This document shows positions 43,788-54,056 of a stretch of 64,000 nt of DNA, one piece after another. Where the stretch lies: contig BDDC01000012.1 of assembly GCA_001662425.1 (NCBI GenBank), positions 48,480 to 112,479 of the forward strand, read 5' to 3'. The position numbers were made by a program, and so were the translations under genes. This DNA comes from Chlamydomonas sphaeroides (taxonomy: Eukaryota; Chlorophyta; Chlorophyceae; Chlamydomonadales; Chlamydomonadaceae). The notes under the pieces were generated by a model. That model did not search any database. It was not told the origin of the DNA and was given only the letters and a program-made list of their open reading frames with translations. How positions within the stretch are numbered: the first letter of the stretch is position 1; every line of letters begins with the position of its first letter.

Positions 43788-45969
43788 TTAGATGATGCCG
43801 ATCTTGTTGGCGACGTCCAGGGCGTCGTAGTCGGCCGTGAGGCACACGTACGCCTTCTTCTGGCCATCGGGCCTGGGGAGTAGATAAGACGCAGCGCATT
43901 GCAGGCAAGGAGGTTTAGGGAAAGGCATACGTGGCAGGCGCCGTGATGTCAAGGGCTTGCAATGGCGTAAAGCGGGTTGCGTTGGAGCTTGGCCGCGCGT
44001 GCACCCCGTCCCACCGGATGAGGGTGTTGACCTTCTTGGTCTGGATCGAGTACATGCGCGACACGGCGTCCTTGATCTGCTTCTTGTTGGCCTTGATGTC
44101 CACAATGAAGACCAGCGTGTTGTTGTCCTCAATCTTCTTCATCGCCGACTCAGTCGTGAGCGGGAACTTGAGCACCGCGTACTGGTCAAGCTTTTGGAGC
44201 GAGGGGGTGCTGCGGGGGGACGGGATAGGGGACGGGAACGAAGCGCGTTCAGCGTCGCGCCACAGCCGGGCCGCCGGAAGCAGCAGAGAGCGCGAGCGAG
44301 CGAGCGGCAAAGGACACGGTGCAGGGGAGCGACGCGTGCTCGGCACGGCCGTGCTATGCCAGAGCGCCACCAGCGAGGCCCGTGCTGATGAAAGCACGAG
44401 CGGCTGCGGCTGCATCGGCTGCAGGGGCTCGTGCGTCGGCTGCAGGCGAAGCGGCAGGGCAGCGCAGGTCCCAGCTGGCCAGGCGTCCGGCGCCAGCGCG
44501 GCGACCATGCGTGGCGGCGGCGCTGGGCGGTGCCGCCGGCCGCGAGGTCCACCCCCCGGGGCACTCGCTAGGCGTCCGCCCCGCGGCTGCGGAGCCGTCA
44601 CCCAAGCCTGGACAGCCCAAAACCGGGCTGGATTGCCCCAGGTGCGCCAGGCTGCGTGGCGAGCGCTAGGCGGGAGCGCGGGCTGCCGGGGGGCTGCCCA
44701 GGGGCAGCGCCGGCAGCACCGGGCGACGGACTCGCCAGAGCTGCCACGGGCAAGCTGCTCGGCCGCCACGTGCGCCTGCGTCCCACCCGGCCATGGCTCC
44801 GCCGGGCAAGAGCCGCTGGCCCGCTCGCATTACCATGGCTCCCCTGGCGAGAACGGCTGCGCCGTGCATGCGGCACAGCCGGGCTGAGGCGCGAAGCGCA
44901 GGGCTACGGTACTCCCGGGCTGCGGCTGGCTAGGCCGCCTGGGCCCGGCCTTTGGCCAGCCGACGGCCTGCAGGCGGGCTGTGCAGCGAACCTGCCACCT
45001 GCCAGCCTGGCGCCGCCCTGCTGATGAGGCTAGCAGGGTTCCGTCAGCTAGCGCGGCGGCAGCCGTGTGCACCGCTCGGACCACCTCAGCCCGAGCGTGC
45101 CGCCGCGCTGGACCCCTTCCCTGCGCTGGACGCCGTCCCTGCTGCTGGGGCTCAGCGCCGACGCCATCCCCCAGATAGATCCACTTGTCTAGTGTCTGCA
45201 AGCGCGCCGCCGAGCTGTGCCATCACCGACGCGTTGCCGAGCAGTCGGGTAGCACAGCACGCCAGGACCCTGAGCCGTGGGTCAAAGCTGGCGTGGAAGC
45301 TCGGCCCAGCCCTCCGGTATGAGAGCATCCTCGCGACTGCGTACGCAGCTGCCGGCGGCCAGCGCTGAGGCTCTCCGGGCTTGCTGCTCCGAGCTGCAAC
45401 ATCGCTCCCGCGACCATGCGCCATCGCAGCTGGAAACCAGTATAGCATGCTCCATGCTCCATGCGCTTCCGCGAAACGATTGCTGGAGCTCCACAACAGA
45501 GCGCTGAGAGTGCGCCGAGCTCGCCAGGCTGCTGCCGCCGCCGCCCTCCGCCGCGCCATATTCGCAGCAGGCGGCCGGCCTCCCTGTGCTTGCTGTTGCA
45601 TGCAGACAGGGTGGATTGACAAACGTAGCGCGCAAGGAAGCCTTCTTACCTGACTTTGGGGTACTTGCCCTCCCGAGTACGCTGCAGGGTCTTCGGGCGG
45701 TGGAAGACCACGGAGAACCGGGGCTTCCGGCTCTTCTTGAAGCTGCCCTTCTTCACGGCCTTGGCGGCCTTCGAGGCCACCGCCTTGGCGTCAGCCTTGC
45801 CTGCGCGCATCACACCCAGCGTAACAAAGCCGCAGCAGTCGCAGCCAATTCTAGAAGCTAGCGAATGCTATCGCTGCTAGCCGAAGCGCGTAACAGTCGC
45901 CGGCGCTGGTTTGTGCGGATGCTGGCGGCCGCTGGTGCGTAAGGCTACGGCCGCACCTTTGGGGGCCAT
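43788..45969 (-). CDS. RPL23A: Cytosolic 60S ribosomal protein uL23 (L23a)
   Basis: Exons 45957-45969, 45650-45800, 44015-44209 and 43788-43872; 147 residues, usual for eukaryotic L23a. The protein starts MAPKGKADAKA, has the basic eukaryote-specific N-terminal extension, then FSVVFHRPKTLQRTREGKYP, KLDQYAVLKFPLTTESAMKK, IEDNNTLVFIVDIKANKKQI, YSIQTKKVNTLIRPDGQKKA and the C-terminal YDALDVANKIGII. uL23 lies at the peptide exit tunnel and docks SRP and other nascent-chain factors. The first coding exon is only 13 bases (MAPK plus one base), a layout common in ribosomal protein genes. The third intron (1440 bases) is long for the window and shows no gene. Confidence 0.97.
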
Positions 45970-46507
45970 TTCGTCACTATGGGCTCCTCGGGGGAAGGAA
46001 AGAGGGTGAACGCGCGGCTTGCACTCGCTACCAGGTCGCGAAAGCCGCATGCGGCATGGGCCCCGTGCCCCGAGACCGCGCTTCACGGTGCGTGCCAATG
46101 CCATACTAGCGCATACATGATATGCCTACTTGAAACAACACTTGCGGCGAGGGCACAGTTCCCAGCATACCCTGGATGCATCCAATCCCCTCGTGCGCGA
46201 AACCAGACAACGCACGAGCCCACGTCTTAGGAGCGATTGCAACCACAGCAAAATGGCTCGCGGCCATGACCTGAGGTCTCCCTGCACACACCTTCCTCGC
46301 ACCCATGCCTCGCACCCCGACATCACAGTGCTCCTCACCAGCCGCAGGCCGCCTTTACACCCGGCATGCATGATACGCAATAGTCCTCACCCAACTCAGC
46401 GCAGCGCTCACACACGCACACAGCTCTGGCCCGTCTGCGCTCGCGCCGCCCTTCCTGCCCGCCCTGCTACCCGCACGACGCCTACGCACACCACCCGTGC
46501 CCCTGCC
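45970..46507. other. RPL23A promoter and 3' flank of the Tim17-like gene
   Basis: 538 bases between two minus-strand genes. It contains the poly(A) signal of the Tim17-like gene on its right and should hold the RPL23A core promoter on its left. No gene seen. Confidence 0.5.
46355..46359 (-). terminator. TGTAA polyadenylation signal of the Tim17-like gene
   Basis: TGTAA on the minus strand about 150 bases beyond the stop codon at 46508, the same spacing as for RPL23A. Confidence 0.55.
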
Positions 46508-48913
46508 TCACGCCGAGTCCTTCTTCAGGTTAATCTTGGAGCCGAAAAAGTAGCCCTCGAAGTCGTGCCCCTCCTCCCAGAACGGCTGCCCCACCGCCTG
46601 CACCACCGCCGCGGCGCTGCCGCCCATCGCGCCGCCCAGCGCCGCCGCGAACAGCAGCGGCCGCGCCCGCAGCGGCCGCAGCAGCGTCGCCGCCGCGCCC
46701 GCGCCCGCCAGCGCACCGCTGGCGGCAAAGTTCTCCCAGGTGTGGGTGTTGTCCCGGTAGCGACCCAGGTAGAAAGCGCCGGCGTAGTAGGCAGCTGGAC
46801 ACAGGGGAGGGCAGCGGGAGGGAGCTCAGGGCAGGGCGTGAGCGGATCGGTAGCGCGTCAGCGAGCGGTGGCCGCTGGCCGCTGGCGAAGCGGGGAGGGC
46901 ACATGGGGCGCAGCAGGGTTGAGCTCGGGGGACCGCGAGGATGCTCGGCGGCGTGGGTGTATGGCGTTCGCAGCGTCCAGGGCCTCGGGCGCTCTCTGGA
47001 GCCCTAGCGGTTGATGCCGTCTTACGGGGGCCCATCATCGCAAGGCACCCGATTGTTGCCACGTCTATACAGCAAAGCCCGGCTACTCGTCAGTGCTGCG
47101 CCTAGGGCAGTGTCAGTGGCGGTAATCGGTGCCTCAAAGGACAAGGGAGAGGTGCCCCAAGACGTTTGCCACGCTGGCAACGAGCTTCTCGATACGCCGC
47201 ATGCGCGAGGCTGCAAGCAGGCGCGGCAGCAGGCACGCACGCCCGGCATAGACACAGTACTAGGGTTGGCCGGTAATGTGGTTGGAGACGGGGATGGCGG
47301 GTACCCCGGCTGGCATGGCTTAGGTGCTGAAGGTTGCGCCTCTGCTCGTCCAGTGCCGTACGGCGGCCTCCTCCGTGCCATCCGTCGCGTAGAGGGAGCC
47401 TTTCTTCACAAAGACCCACTCCGCAACCCCACACAACACGCTATACGCCTAACAGTGCATACCTAGGCCCAAGCCACACTAAGGAACTAAGGACCCAGTC
47501 GGGACACAATAGAACTCTTTTCCGAGACACTTCGCGCTGCATGGCTTCCTACCGTGGACCTCGCCTCCTCAGTCGGCTGAGTCCTCGCCCGCTGCCGACA
47601 CAGCCGCCCGCAGGCCCGCTTATTTGGCGCAAGGAGGGGGTGGTTTGCTGTCCGGCTATCCGGCACGGTACGTTCCGGGGCAACCAAGGTGCCACATATC
47701 CGTCCACGGCCAACGGTGCTACCGGCAGCGGGCCCTCACCTGCGATGCCGGCGATGACGGTGGTCTCCTTGCCAACTTTGAGGAAGCCGTACTTCAGCAT
47801 CTGGCTGTTGCGGTATCCGTCCCGCATCTTCTCCGGAAGCACCTTTGAGCGCGGTGGCAGGAACACCTCGAGCTCGTGCCTGCGGGGCGGCGGGAGGTGG
47901 GCAGGCGGAGCGGAGCGGGTCCAGTCAACACGTGGCGGGCCTGGGTAGCTGCCGTGGTGCAGGGTGGGTGGGTGGGTGGGTGATCAGGGCAGAGGGCATG
48001 ATGGGGCGGTGGCGGTGTGAGCCTTGCATGGCGCCCACCAAACGGCCTTGGCTGATGGTGGCAGCAAGGGCCCATGCGAGGGTGCGCACGGAGGGGCAGG
48101 GGTCTGGGGACCAGCGCGGATGGCGGCTGTTCGATTCGGATGGAGGGGCAGTAGGTCAAGGGGCAGAAGGAGACCGTGCAGGCCCAGGGCGGCAATATGA
48201 CATGGAATACAGGCTGTCGGTGAGGCGGTGGTGCGATGCGTGCACCCGCGCCGTCCGGGGCAGCGCTGTGCGGCCATGCGCCCGCCGGACAACCTGGGCA
48301 GGGCAGGGCGCGGCCGTGCGCAGGCCTGCAGCGCAGACCCCCGAGCACTACCCAAGCCCGTGGCCAGCGGTCCTCTCTCGCGCCCCTTTGCCAGTCCCAC
48401 CCCACCAAAGCCACGGCCCGAGCCACGGCCCACATCCTGGCCGTGCAAGCCAAGCACCGGCGGTGGGCCTCTACCCAGCCGGCGCCCTCCCCCGTCTAAC
48501 GCTGTGGGCCCCGCTCCCCCACTTTCAGCTGGCGCGTGTAGATCCGTGACTCCCAACTGAGAGCGTTGGCTGTCAATTGGCTCACAGCGGCGGTGCTGGG
48601 CCGCACCTGTTGAGGTACTGCTTGAGAGCGCACACGGATAGCCCGAACCCGGTGGCGTGAAACGTCTTGCGGTACCAGTCGGGCGCATCACGCCAGAAGA
48701 ATACGTCATAGAACGTGTAGTAGTCGGGCCCCTGGCGGGGCGCAGGATTGGCGAGGGCAGCCTCGCGAGTGATGCGGATGGCACGAACGGGCAGCGCATG
48801 CGGCCGCGACACACCGACGTAAAAACGGCTCCTGAAGGAGCAGATGTCGAAGCTGGGCCACTGTCCGTGCGCTCCTGGCCGGTCGCCGATGGCGACGAAG
48901 CAGCGTCTGCCAT
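46508..48913 (-). CDS. Tim17/B14.7-like four-helix membrane protein, probably mitochondrial
   Basis: Exons 48815-48913, 48607-48731, 47740-47879 and 46508-46794; 216 residues, phases consistent. The first 33 residues are Ser/Thr/Ala-rich (MADAASSPSATGQERTDSGP). Then come YYTFYDVFFWRDAPDWYRKT and four hydrophobic helices (GFGLSVCALKQYL; TTVIAGIAAAYYAGAFYLG; NFAASGALAGAGAAATLL; LLFAAALGGAMGGSAAAVV) with small-residue GxxxG-like faces, as in the Tim17/Tim22/Tim23 family and its complex I member B14.7 (NDUFA11). The end is soluble and charged (EEGHDFEGYFFGSKINLKKD). A complex I accessory subunit is my preferred reading, but an inner-membrane translocase relative is possible. The last intron (46795-47739) contains a truncated copy of the 5' part of the gene at 58007. 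The start rests on a GTGTGT donor and is less sure than the rest. Confidence 0.6.
47087..47655 (+). repeat. Truncated duplicate of the SPOC-like gene's promoter and 5' end, inside an intron
   Basis: High similarity, judged by eye, to about 57560-58115, strongest from 47145. It includes shared blocks such as GCGAGCTTCTCGATACGCC-like sequence, ACCCACTCCGCAACCCCACA and CACTTCGCGCTGCATGGCTT. The match covers upstream DNA plus the start codon (47541 here, 58007 there) and about 35 codons, then stops near TGGTTTGCTGTCC. Small indels break the reading frame, so this copy is not functional. It lies antisense to its host gene. Confidence 0.88.
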
Positions 48914-50228
48914 GCCGCAGTCGGTAATCGCTAACTAGTACAACTTATTGGATAGGAAGCGTCAACCAAGATGGTGTTGACTGAGTCTGGCGTCCGCAAG
49001 GATGGGTGAAGGATGCTGAGGCCGCGACCGAGTGCACGTAACACGCCACGCAGTCAGCGTGCGTGCGGGTAAGTATGGATGTGGCGGAGGGGACAGGTGG
49101 CGTCTGCAAGAGGGCCCGGGGTGCCATTCGGGGGTGCCGGGGTGCCGTACATGGACCATGTCCCAAGCGTGCGGCCCAGCCGCTATCCACACATCGTTCA
49201 GCGCTTAAACCTCCCCAGCTGCGCATGGGTGCATGGCTCGCCCCAAAAAGAGGCCACCCAGACCAGACGCAAANNNNNNNNNNNNNNNNNNNNNNNNNNN
49301 NNNNNNNNNNNNNNNNNNNNNNNNNNNNNNNNNNNNNNNNNNNNNNNNNNNNNNNNNNNNNNNNNNNNNNNNNNNNNNNNNNNNNNNNNNNNNNNNNNNN
49401 NNNNNNNNNNNNNNNNNNNNNNNNNNNNNNNNNNNNNNNNNNNNNNNNNNNNNNNNNNNNNNNNNNNNNNNNNNNNNNNNNNNNNNNNNNNNNNNNNNNN
49501 NNNNNNNNNNNNNNNNNNNNNAAAAGGGGTCTCGGGCACACCGACATCCGTGCCCTCACCCCACGGGCCGGACTTTGCCGCCCGGACTGCCTATAGCGGC
49601 AGGAATGCACATCTCAACACACGCCGCTGCTGCTGCCGCTCTAGCTGTGTCGCGGCCGCTTGCGGCGGCCGCTACCACCCCCTCCGCTTCCGCCGCCCGG
49701 CCCATCGCCGCCCGGCCCCAGAGCGATGTCACTCAGATTCCGGTTGCTTAAGCACTTACCGTAGCCGAGATCCCCCTTGGCAGCTCCTCCTTCATCTTCC
49801 GATGCCCTCGCGGCCGGCGGCGCAGACCCTCCGCCGGCCGCGCGAGCTGAACGTGTGCTGCGGCGGTGCACCGCGGACGATGACAAGAGACGATGACAAC
49901 TGCTCAAGGTGCACGTAAGACAATAGACTCTCGCATGTGCGGCTGCCTAGACCTACGCCTCGCGCCCCTACGGGGGCGAGCAATGAGGGATGTTCGCGAT
50001 GGAATCCACACATCGTTCGCTTAAACCACTGCGCACCATGGGTCACCCCTGCTGCGCACAGCTGCACCGCCCTCGTTATCCTCTGCCGCATGCAGCTGCT
50101 CAGCCCCCTCCTCCGCGCGCCAGTGTCCGCTCCTGCCACTTCCCTCCCGCCTTCCCTCCCGCCTTCCCTAGCACGACGCACCCACACAACCTGCCCACTG
50201 CCTAACCTGCACCTCCCAGCCCCACCCC
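48914..50228. other. Intergenic region with dispersed repeat copy B and gap 2
   Basis: Between the start of the Tim17-like gene and the end of the CNX1G gene. It contains repeat copy B split by N. On the minus strand near 49764 there is a strong donor-like site (CTACG|GTAAGTGC) after an open frame of about 48 codons (SEDEGGAAKGDLGYG at its end), but no matching exon follows. Confidence 0.45.
49208..49575 (+). repeat. Dispersed repeat, copy B, interrupted by assembly gap 2 (248 N)
   Basis: Left part 49208-49273 and right part 49522-49575 match copy A (5846-6000) on both sides; N fill 49274-49521. In copy A only about 40 bases separate the matching parts, so the real missing sequence may be short or may contain an insertion. 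AAA and AAAA border the gap, unlike copy A. Confidence 0.85.
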
Positions 50229-52061
50229 TCACGCCGACCCGCCCGCCGCCGCGTCCCCCGAGCCCGCCGTCGGCGCCGGCTTGGCAGTCCGCCGGTCTGC
50301 GGGCGGCCGAAAGGCGGCCACCACAGCCGGCACCGTCTCCACGTACGGCCCCTCCAGCAGCTGTATGCAGTAGGGAATGGACTTGAAGACCTCGTCGAAG
50401 GTCTCCCGGATGGACTTGGGCTTGCCGGGAAGGTTGATGATGAGAGCCTTCCCCCGGATGCCAGCGGTCTGGCGAGACAGAACGGCGGTGGGCACGTACC
50501 TTGGGAGGGAAGTGGGGAAAGGGCAGCGGCGGGAAGGGCGAGTACTTGGGGGGTGGGGGCACGGAAGTGGCGGGGCAGGGGCGGCGGTGGGTTGAAGGGG
50601 CAGTGGGGACACGTACGGGCGGTCGGTGGCGCGGGACTGTGAGGACGTTGGCAAGCGCACTGCGGATCCGTGGCCGAGGGACCGGGGCAGCTTTGGTGGG
50701 ACCGGAGAAGGGACCGGGCGCAGCAAAGCGATGCGCGAGGGAGGCGCAGGCCAGGCCAGGCTGGACGCCATGGGCCGCAGTTCTGGCCCAGCTACGGTAT
50801 GGTCTGCGGCACACCCCGGGGGAGCTGCGAGCCGGCGCAGCGAACCCCGCAACCCACGAGCACCCAGCATGCGCAGCGCCTGACGGCTGGCCCCCGAGCG
50901 GGGGCCTAAGGAGAGGCCCGCGGCCAGGCCCGGGCCGTTGCCGCGTTGGCCCTCATCTGCTCTCTCCTCCAAACCATGCACCGCTGCTCCCGCATGCGGC
51001 GCCTGCATAACTGCAGCCAGCAGCACGCCTCTCTCATGCAGCCAGAGCCGGTGGGGCGCCGCTGGCCTGAGGCGTGTGGCCCTCCTCCAACCAGAGCGGC
51101 TCTCCGCCGCTCCCCCGCTCCGCCGCTCCCACGCGGCCACGGGCGGCCCCGCCGGCCCGCACCTGCACCCAGCAGCCATCACCTGGCTCTCCCTCCCCGC
51201 AGCCAGGGTTCGCCCTCGGCGGCCCTTATCGAGGCCCCCACATAGCAAGGAAGCACCCGCAGCTACCAGGACCTCCAACATGGCCCCCTGCGCCATGACC
51301 GGCCCTCACTCGTTGCTGATCGCCCTCGCCTGCGTCCCGTGGCAGGGGGCACACCCGCTGAACCCCTCGTGTGTCCCCTTGACGTAATCCGGCCGCACCA
51401 CCAAACACCTCTTCCCCCACTTAGACAGCAGCTGTAGCCGCTCAGCACAGCAGCCAGTGCCACTCACTTGAGGCTGATGGCCCGCATCTGCTCGCCGTAG
51501 CCGGGCATCATGCGGCTGCAAACCGCCTCGGTGGCCTCGGGGGTCACATCGCGCGGCGCGGGCCCCGTGCCGCCCGTGGTGACCACCAGGCAGCAACCCT
51601 GGGCGTCTACCTGGATCCCGGGGGGAGTGAAAGGGGATAGGCGGGAAGCGGGGAGGGCGAGCGCAGGAAGCAGAGGTCGGGGTGGGGAGAGGCGGGTGGG
51701 TGTCCCCAGGTGGCGCCGTACTGGAGGGCGTCCCATCTGTGCGGCTGGCCTGGACGGGACCAACGCCTGAACGACAATGAACGGCATGAATTGGGGTTGT
51801 GTGAAGGAGAGTTGAGCCCTCTCGCACCATGTCTAAGAGCGCCTTCTCGATCTCGGGCTGCTCATCGGCGACAACACGGTACACCGCCTCCCACGGCGAC
51901 GCCACCGCCTCGGCGAAGAAGTTCAAGATGGCTGGGCCGCTGAGATCGTCGTAGATGCCGGCACTCGCGCGGTCCGAAACGGTAAGGACGCCGAAGCGGG
52001 CGTGGTCGCCGATGGAGCTGGCGTCGCCGCCGCGCAGCGGCGGGGAGCTGGCGGAGGCCAT
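50229..52061 (-). CDS. CNX1G: Molybdopterin adenylyltransferase (MogA / CNX1 G-domain type)
   Basis: Exons 51828-52061, 51468-51610 and 50229-50499; 215 residues, close to bacterial MogA. It adenylylates molybdopterin so that molybdate can be inserted, a late step of molybdenum cofactor synthesis needed for nitrate reductase. Seen: GVLTVSDRASAGIYDDLSGP at the start, LVVTTGGTGPAPRDVTPEAT (residues ~86-105, nucleotide/pterin loop), MPGYGEQMRAISLKYVPTAV, LSRQTAGIRGKALIINLPG with KPKSI, and SIPYCIQLLEGPYVETVPAV. The order and wording match bacterial MogA closely, including the IPYCIQLLEGPYVET end, and there is no fused MoeA (E) domain, unlike land-plant CNX1. No transit peptide is evident. The second intron (968 bases) is large and holds no gene. 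It is divergent from VPS32. Confidence 0.95.
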
Positions 52062-52499
52062 GGCGTGCTAGCGCGGCGGCAGGCGGCCTAACGCCAGGTG
52101 TGTAGAGTTGTTGTTGGGGCAGGACGCAAGGCTCGGGGACCGCCTGGTTCCTCGCAGTGGTCTCTGTGCTCGTCGCGGCGACGGATGGGCGAAGCGTTAC
52201 GGCTTTTCTGTGTTATGCGCGCAATGTGTACGCTGCGCCGTAAGCATGCGGCCGCTAATGTTGTGTGAACTTGGAATGAGCTGGGGCTGGGACCAAGGGC
52301 CGTCTGATGCAGCAGGTTCCAGGAGTCCACGGCCCAGCTCCTCGTTCCGGCTCTTCACACCACAGCACGCCTACGCAGTACTGTACATAGCGCCACACAA
52401 GGCTACATAGGCCACACCTCCCCTACCTGTTGCAGCTTCGCACGATGCCCCGGGCCTGAGCGCGCCCGACACCCGACACGCTTTGACCCTAGGAGCACC
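52062..52499. promoter_or_regulatory. Divergent promoter of CNX1G and VPS32
   Basis: 438 bases between outward-facing starts. It includes moderately AT-rich stretches (GTTGTTGTTGGGG, ACTGTACATAGCGCC) but no element I can assign with confidence. Confidence 0.5.
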
Positions 52500-53207
52500 A
52501 TGTTTAAGAAACTTTTCGGGCAAAAGCCTGCTGCGGCTAGCGCGATGCCGCAGCAGTCCGCGAATGCCGCGAACAAGACGATTTCAGCCATCCAGAACCT
52601 GACGGAGCACGAGGAGTCGCTGGAGAAGCGGAAATCGCTGCTCGAAAAGCGCATTGAGGCGGAGCTCGAGAAGGCCAAGGAGTTCACGAAGCAGAAGAAG
52701 AAGCCGCAGGCGCTGCAATGCCTCAAAAAGAAGAAGCTGCTGGAGAACGAGGTCGCCAACCTCGATAACATGATTATGCGCGTCAATGAGCAGCGGATGA
52801 TGCTGGAGGGGCAGCGAACGACGACCGAGGTGGTGTCGTCGATGCACACGGCCGCGCTCGCGGCCAAGGAGAACATGAAGGCCATGAAGGTGGAGAACGT
52901 CGACAAGGTGCTAGATGAGATCAACGAGACGACGGACCAAATGCGGCAGCTCAACGAGGTGTTCGCCAACCCGCTAGGGCTTGGCACGGACCTCGACGAG
53001 GACGAGCTCATGGGCGAGCTGGAGGAGCTGGAGGCCTCCGAGCTCGACAAGGAACTCCTGGAGCCCGCCCCCGTGCCCACTGCCAAGGTGCCGGTGGCAG
53101 CAGCGGCGGACAAGATGCCGTCGGTGCCGCAGAAGCAGAAGCCGGCGCCGGCCAAGACGCCCGAGGAGCTGGAGCTGGAGGCCCTGCAGGCGGAGATGGC
53201 GCTCTGA
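52500..53207 (+). CDS. VPS32: ESCRT-III subunit VPS32/SNF7 (CHMP4)
   Basis: Single uninterrupted frame of 235 residues, the usual SNF7 length. It starts MFKKLFGQKP like CHMP4/SNF7, followed by the long basic coiled-coil hairpin (ESLEKRKSLLEKRIEAELEK, KKKPQALQCLKKKKLLENEV, NMIMRVNEQRMMLEGQ), then the acidic half (VDKVLDEINETTDQMRQLNE, DLDEDELMGELEELEASELD) and a C-terminal helix TPEELELEALQAEMAL that would carry the Bro1/Vps4-binding motifs. SNF7 is the main ESCRT-III polymer, acting in membrane scission at endosomes, in cytokinesis and in membrane repair. It is the only intronless gene in this window. Confidence 0.96.
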   Translation: MFKKLFGQKPAAASAMPQQSANAANKTISAIQNLTEHEESLEKRKSLLEKRIEAELEKAKEFTKQKKKPQALQCLKKKKLLENEVANLDNMIMRVNEQRMMLEGQRTTTEVVSSMHTAALAAKENMKAMKVENVDKVLDEINETTDQMRQLNEVFANPLGLGTDLDEDELMGELEELEASELDKELLEPAPVPTAKVPVAAAADKMPSVPQKQKPAPAKTPEELELEALQAEMAL

Positions 53208-54056
53208 GCATAGCTGTGCATGCGGCGTGACAGCGGCTGGCGTGCTTTGCCGGGCGGGTGGGGATGGGTGGGGGCTGGAAACGGCGGATGGGGACAGCGG
53301 GGAGCGGGTGCTGCAGTCCCGCTGCGGGGGCAGGCGGGCGGGCTCAGCTAGGAGCGTTGCACTGTGGGATATGCAATGGCGAAAGAGAGCGGCTTAGGCA
53401 GGGAGCATAGGACCATGATGGTTTGGTTTTGCTACATGCCCGACGGCCGGCCAACCGACTGAGGCCTCGAGGTGCACGTGCCGGGCGCTGGCGGCCTGTT
53501 GCACATAACTCGGTCCAGCTGGGATCGTCGCTTGGTCGTGCAGTGTTACCGGCTGCTCCTTTGTACGTGTTTCTGTGGTGCGGCTGGCCGGCGCTTCGGT
53601 GTTTGTGTGGGCGCTGTAGCCAGGCGGCCGGCAGGGCGCCGCGGAGCGCGTGGGGCAATGTGAACGATCTAAACGTGCTGCTCGCGGATGCGTGGTACGG
53701 TCCTAGCAGTCTTGGCGCTGCATATGTGTAGTCGTACAGACCTGGCGGCGAATGGAGGTGGATCGAGGCTGAGCGGGCCCATGCCCGCCCTCTCGTGTTT
53801 GTGCACTCGAGCATCTGCTTTCATTGGGGCGTTGAGCCGGTTGAGTGGATTGCTCAACGCTTTGCCGGTGGTGCGTTGTGTTGTTGCTGAGGAGGCAAAC
53901 CCGGGTGCGGCACCAGGGTACGTGCCGTCAGGTAAACGCATCGATGCTTTGCGGTCCATCCCACGGTCTCAGCTGCGGCATATGCTGCACATATCAGCCT
54001 CCACAGACCTGCCTGCAATAATATCAATTGGTTCGATTTTGCGTGAGCCGACAGCC
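53208..54056. other. VPS32 3' flank and GNAT gene promoter/5' UTR
   Basis: About 850 bases, less GC-rich to the right. An open frame from 53688 continues into the GNAT gene, but its first 120 residues look random, so it is treated as 5' UTR. No TGTAA signal was found after VPS32. Confidence 0.45.

Noticed and set aside
44210..45649. Intron-hosted box C/D snoRNA in the long RPL23A intron
   Set aside because: TGATGA-like boxes occur only on the strand opposite to the host gene, without a matching CTGA box and terminal stem.
53688..54056. N-terminal extension of the GNAT protein from an ATG at 53688
   Set aside because: The frame is open, but the 123 added residues look random. The ATG at 54057 starts directly before the well-formed helical region.
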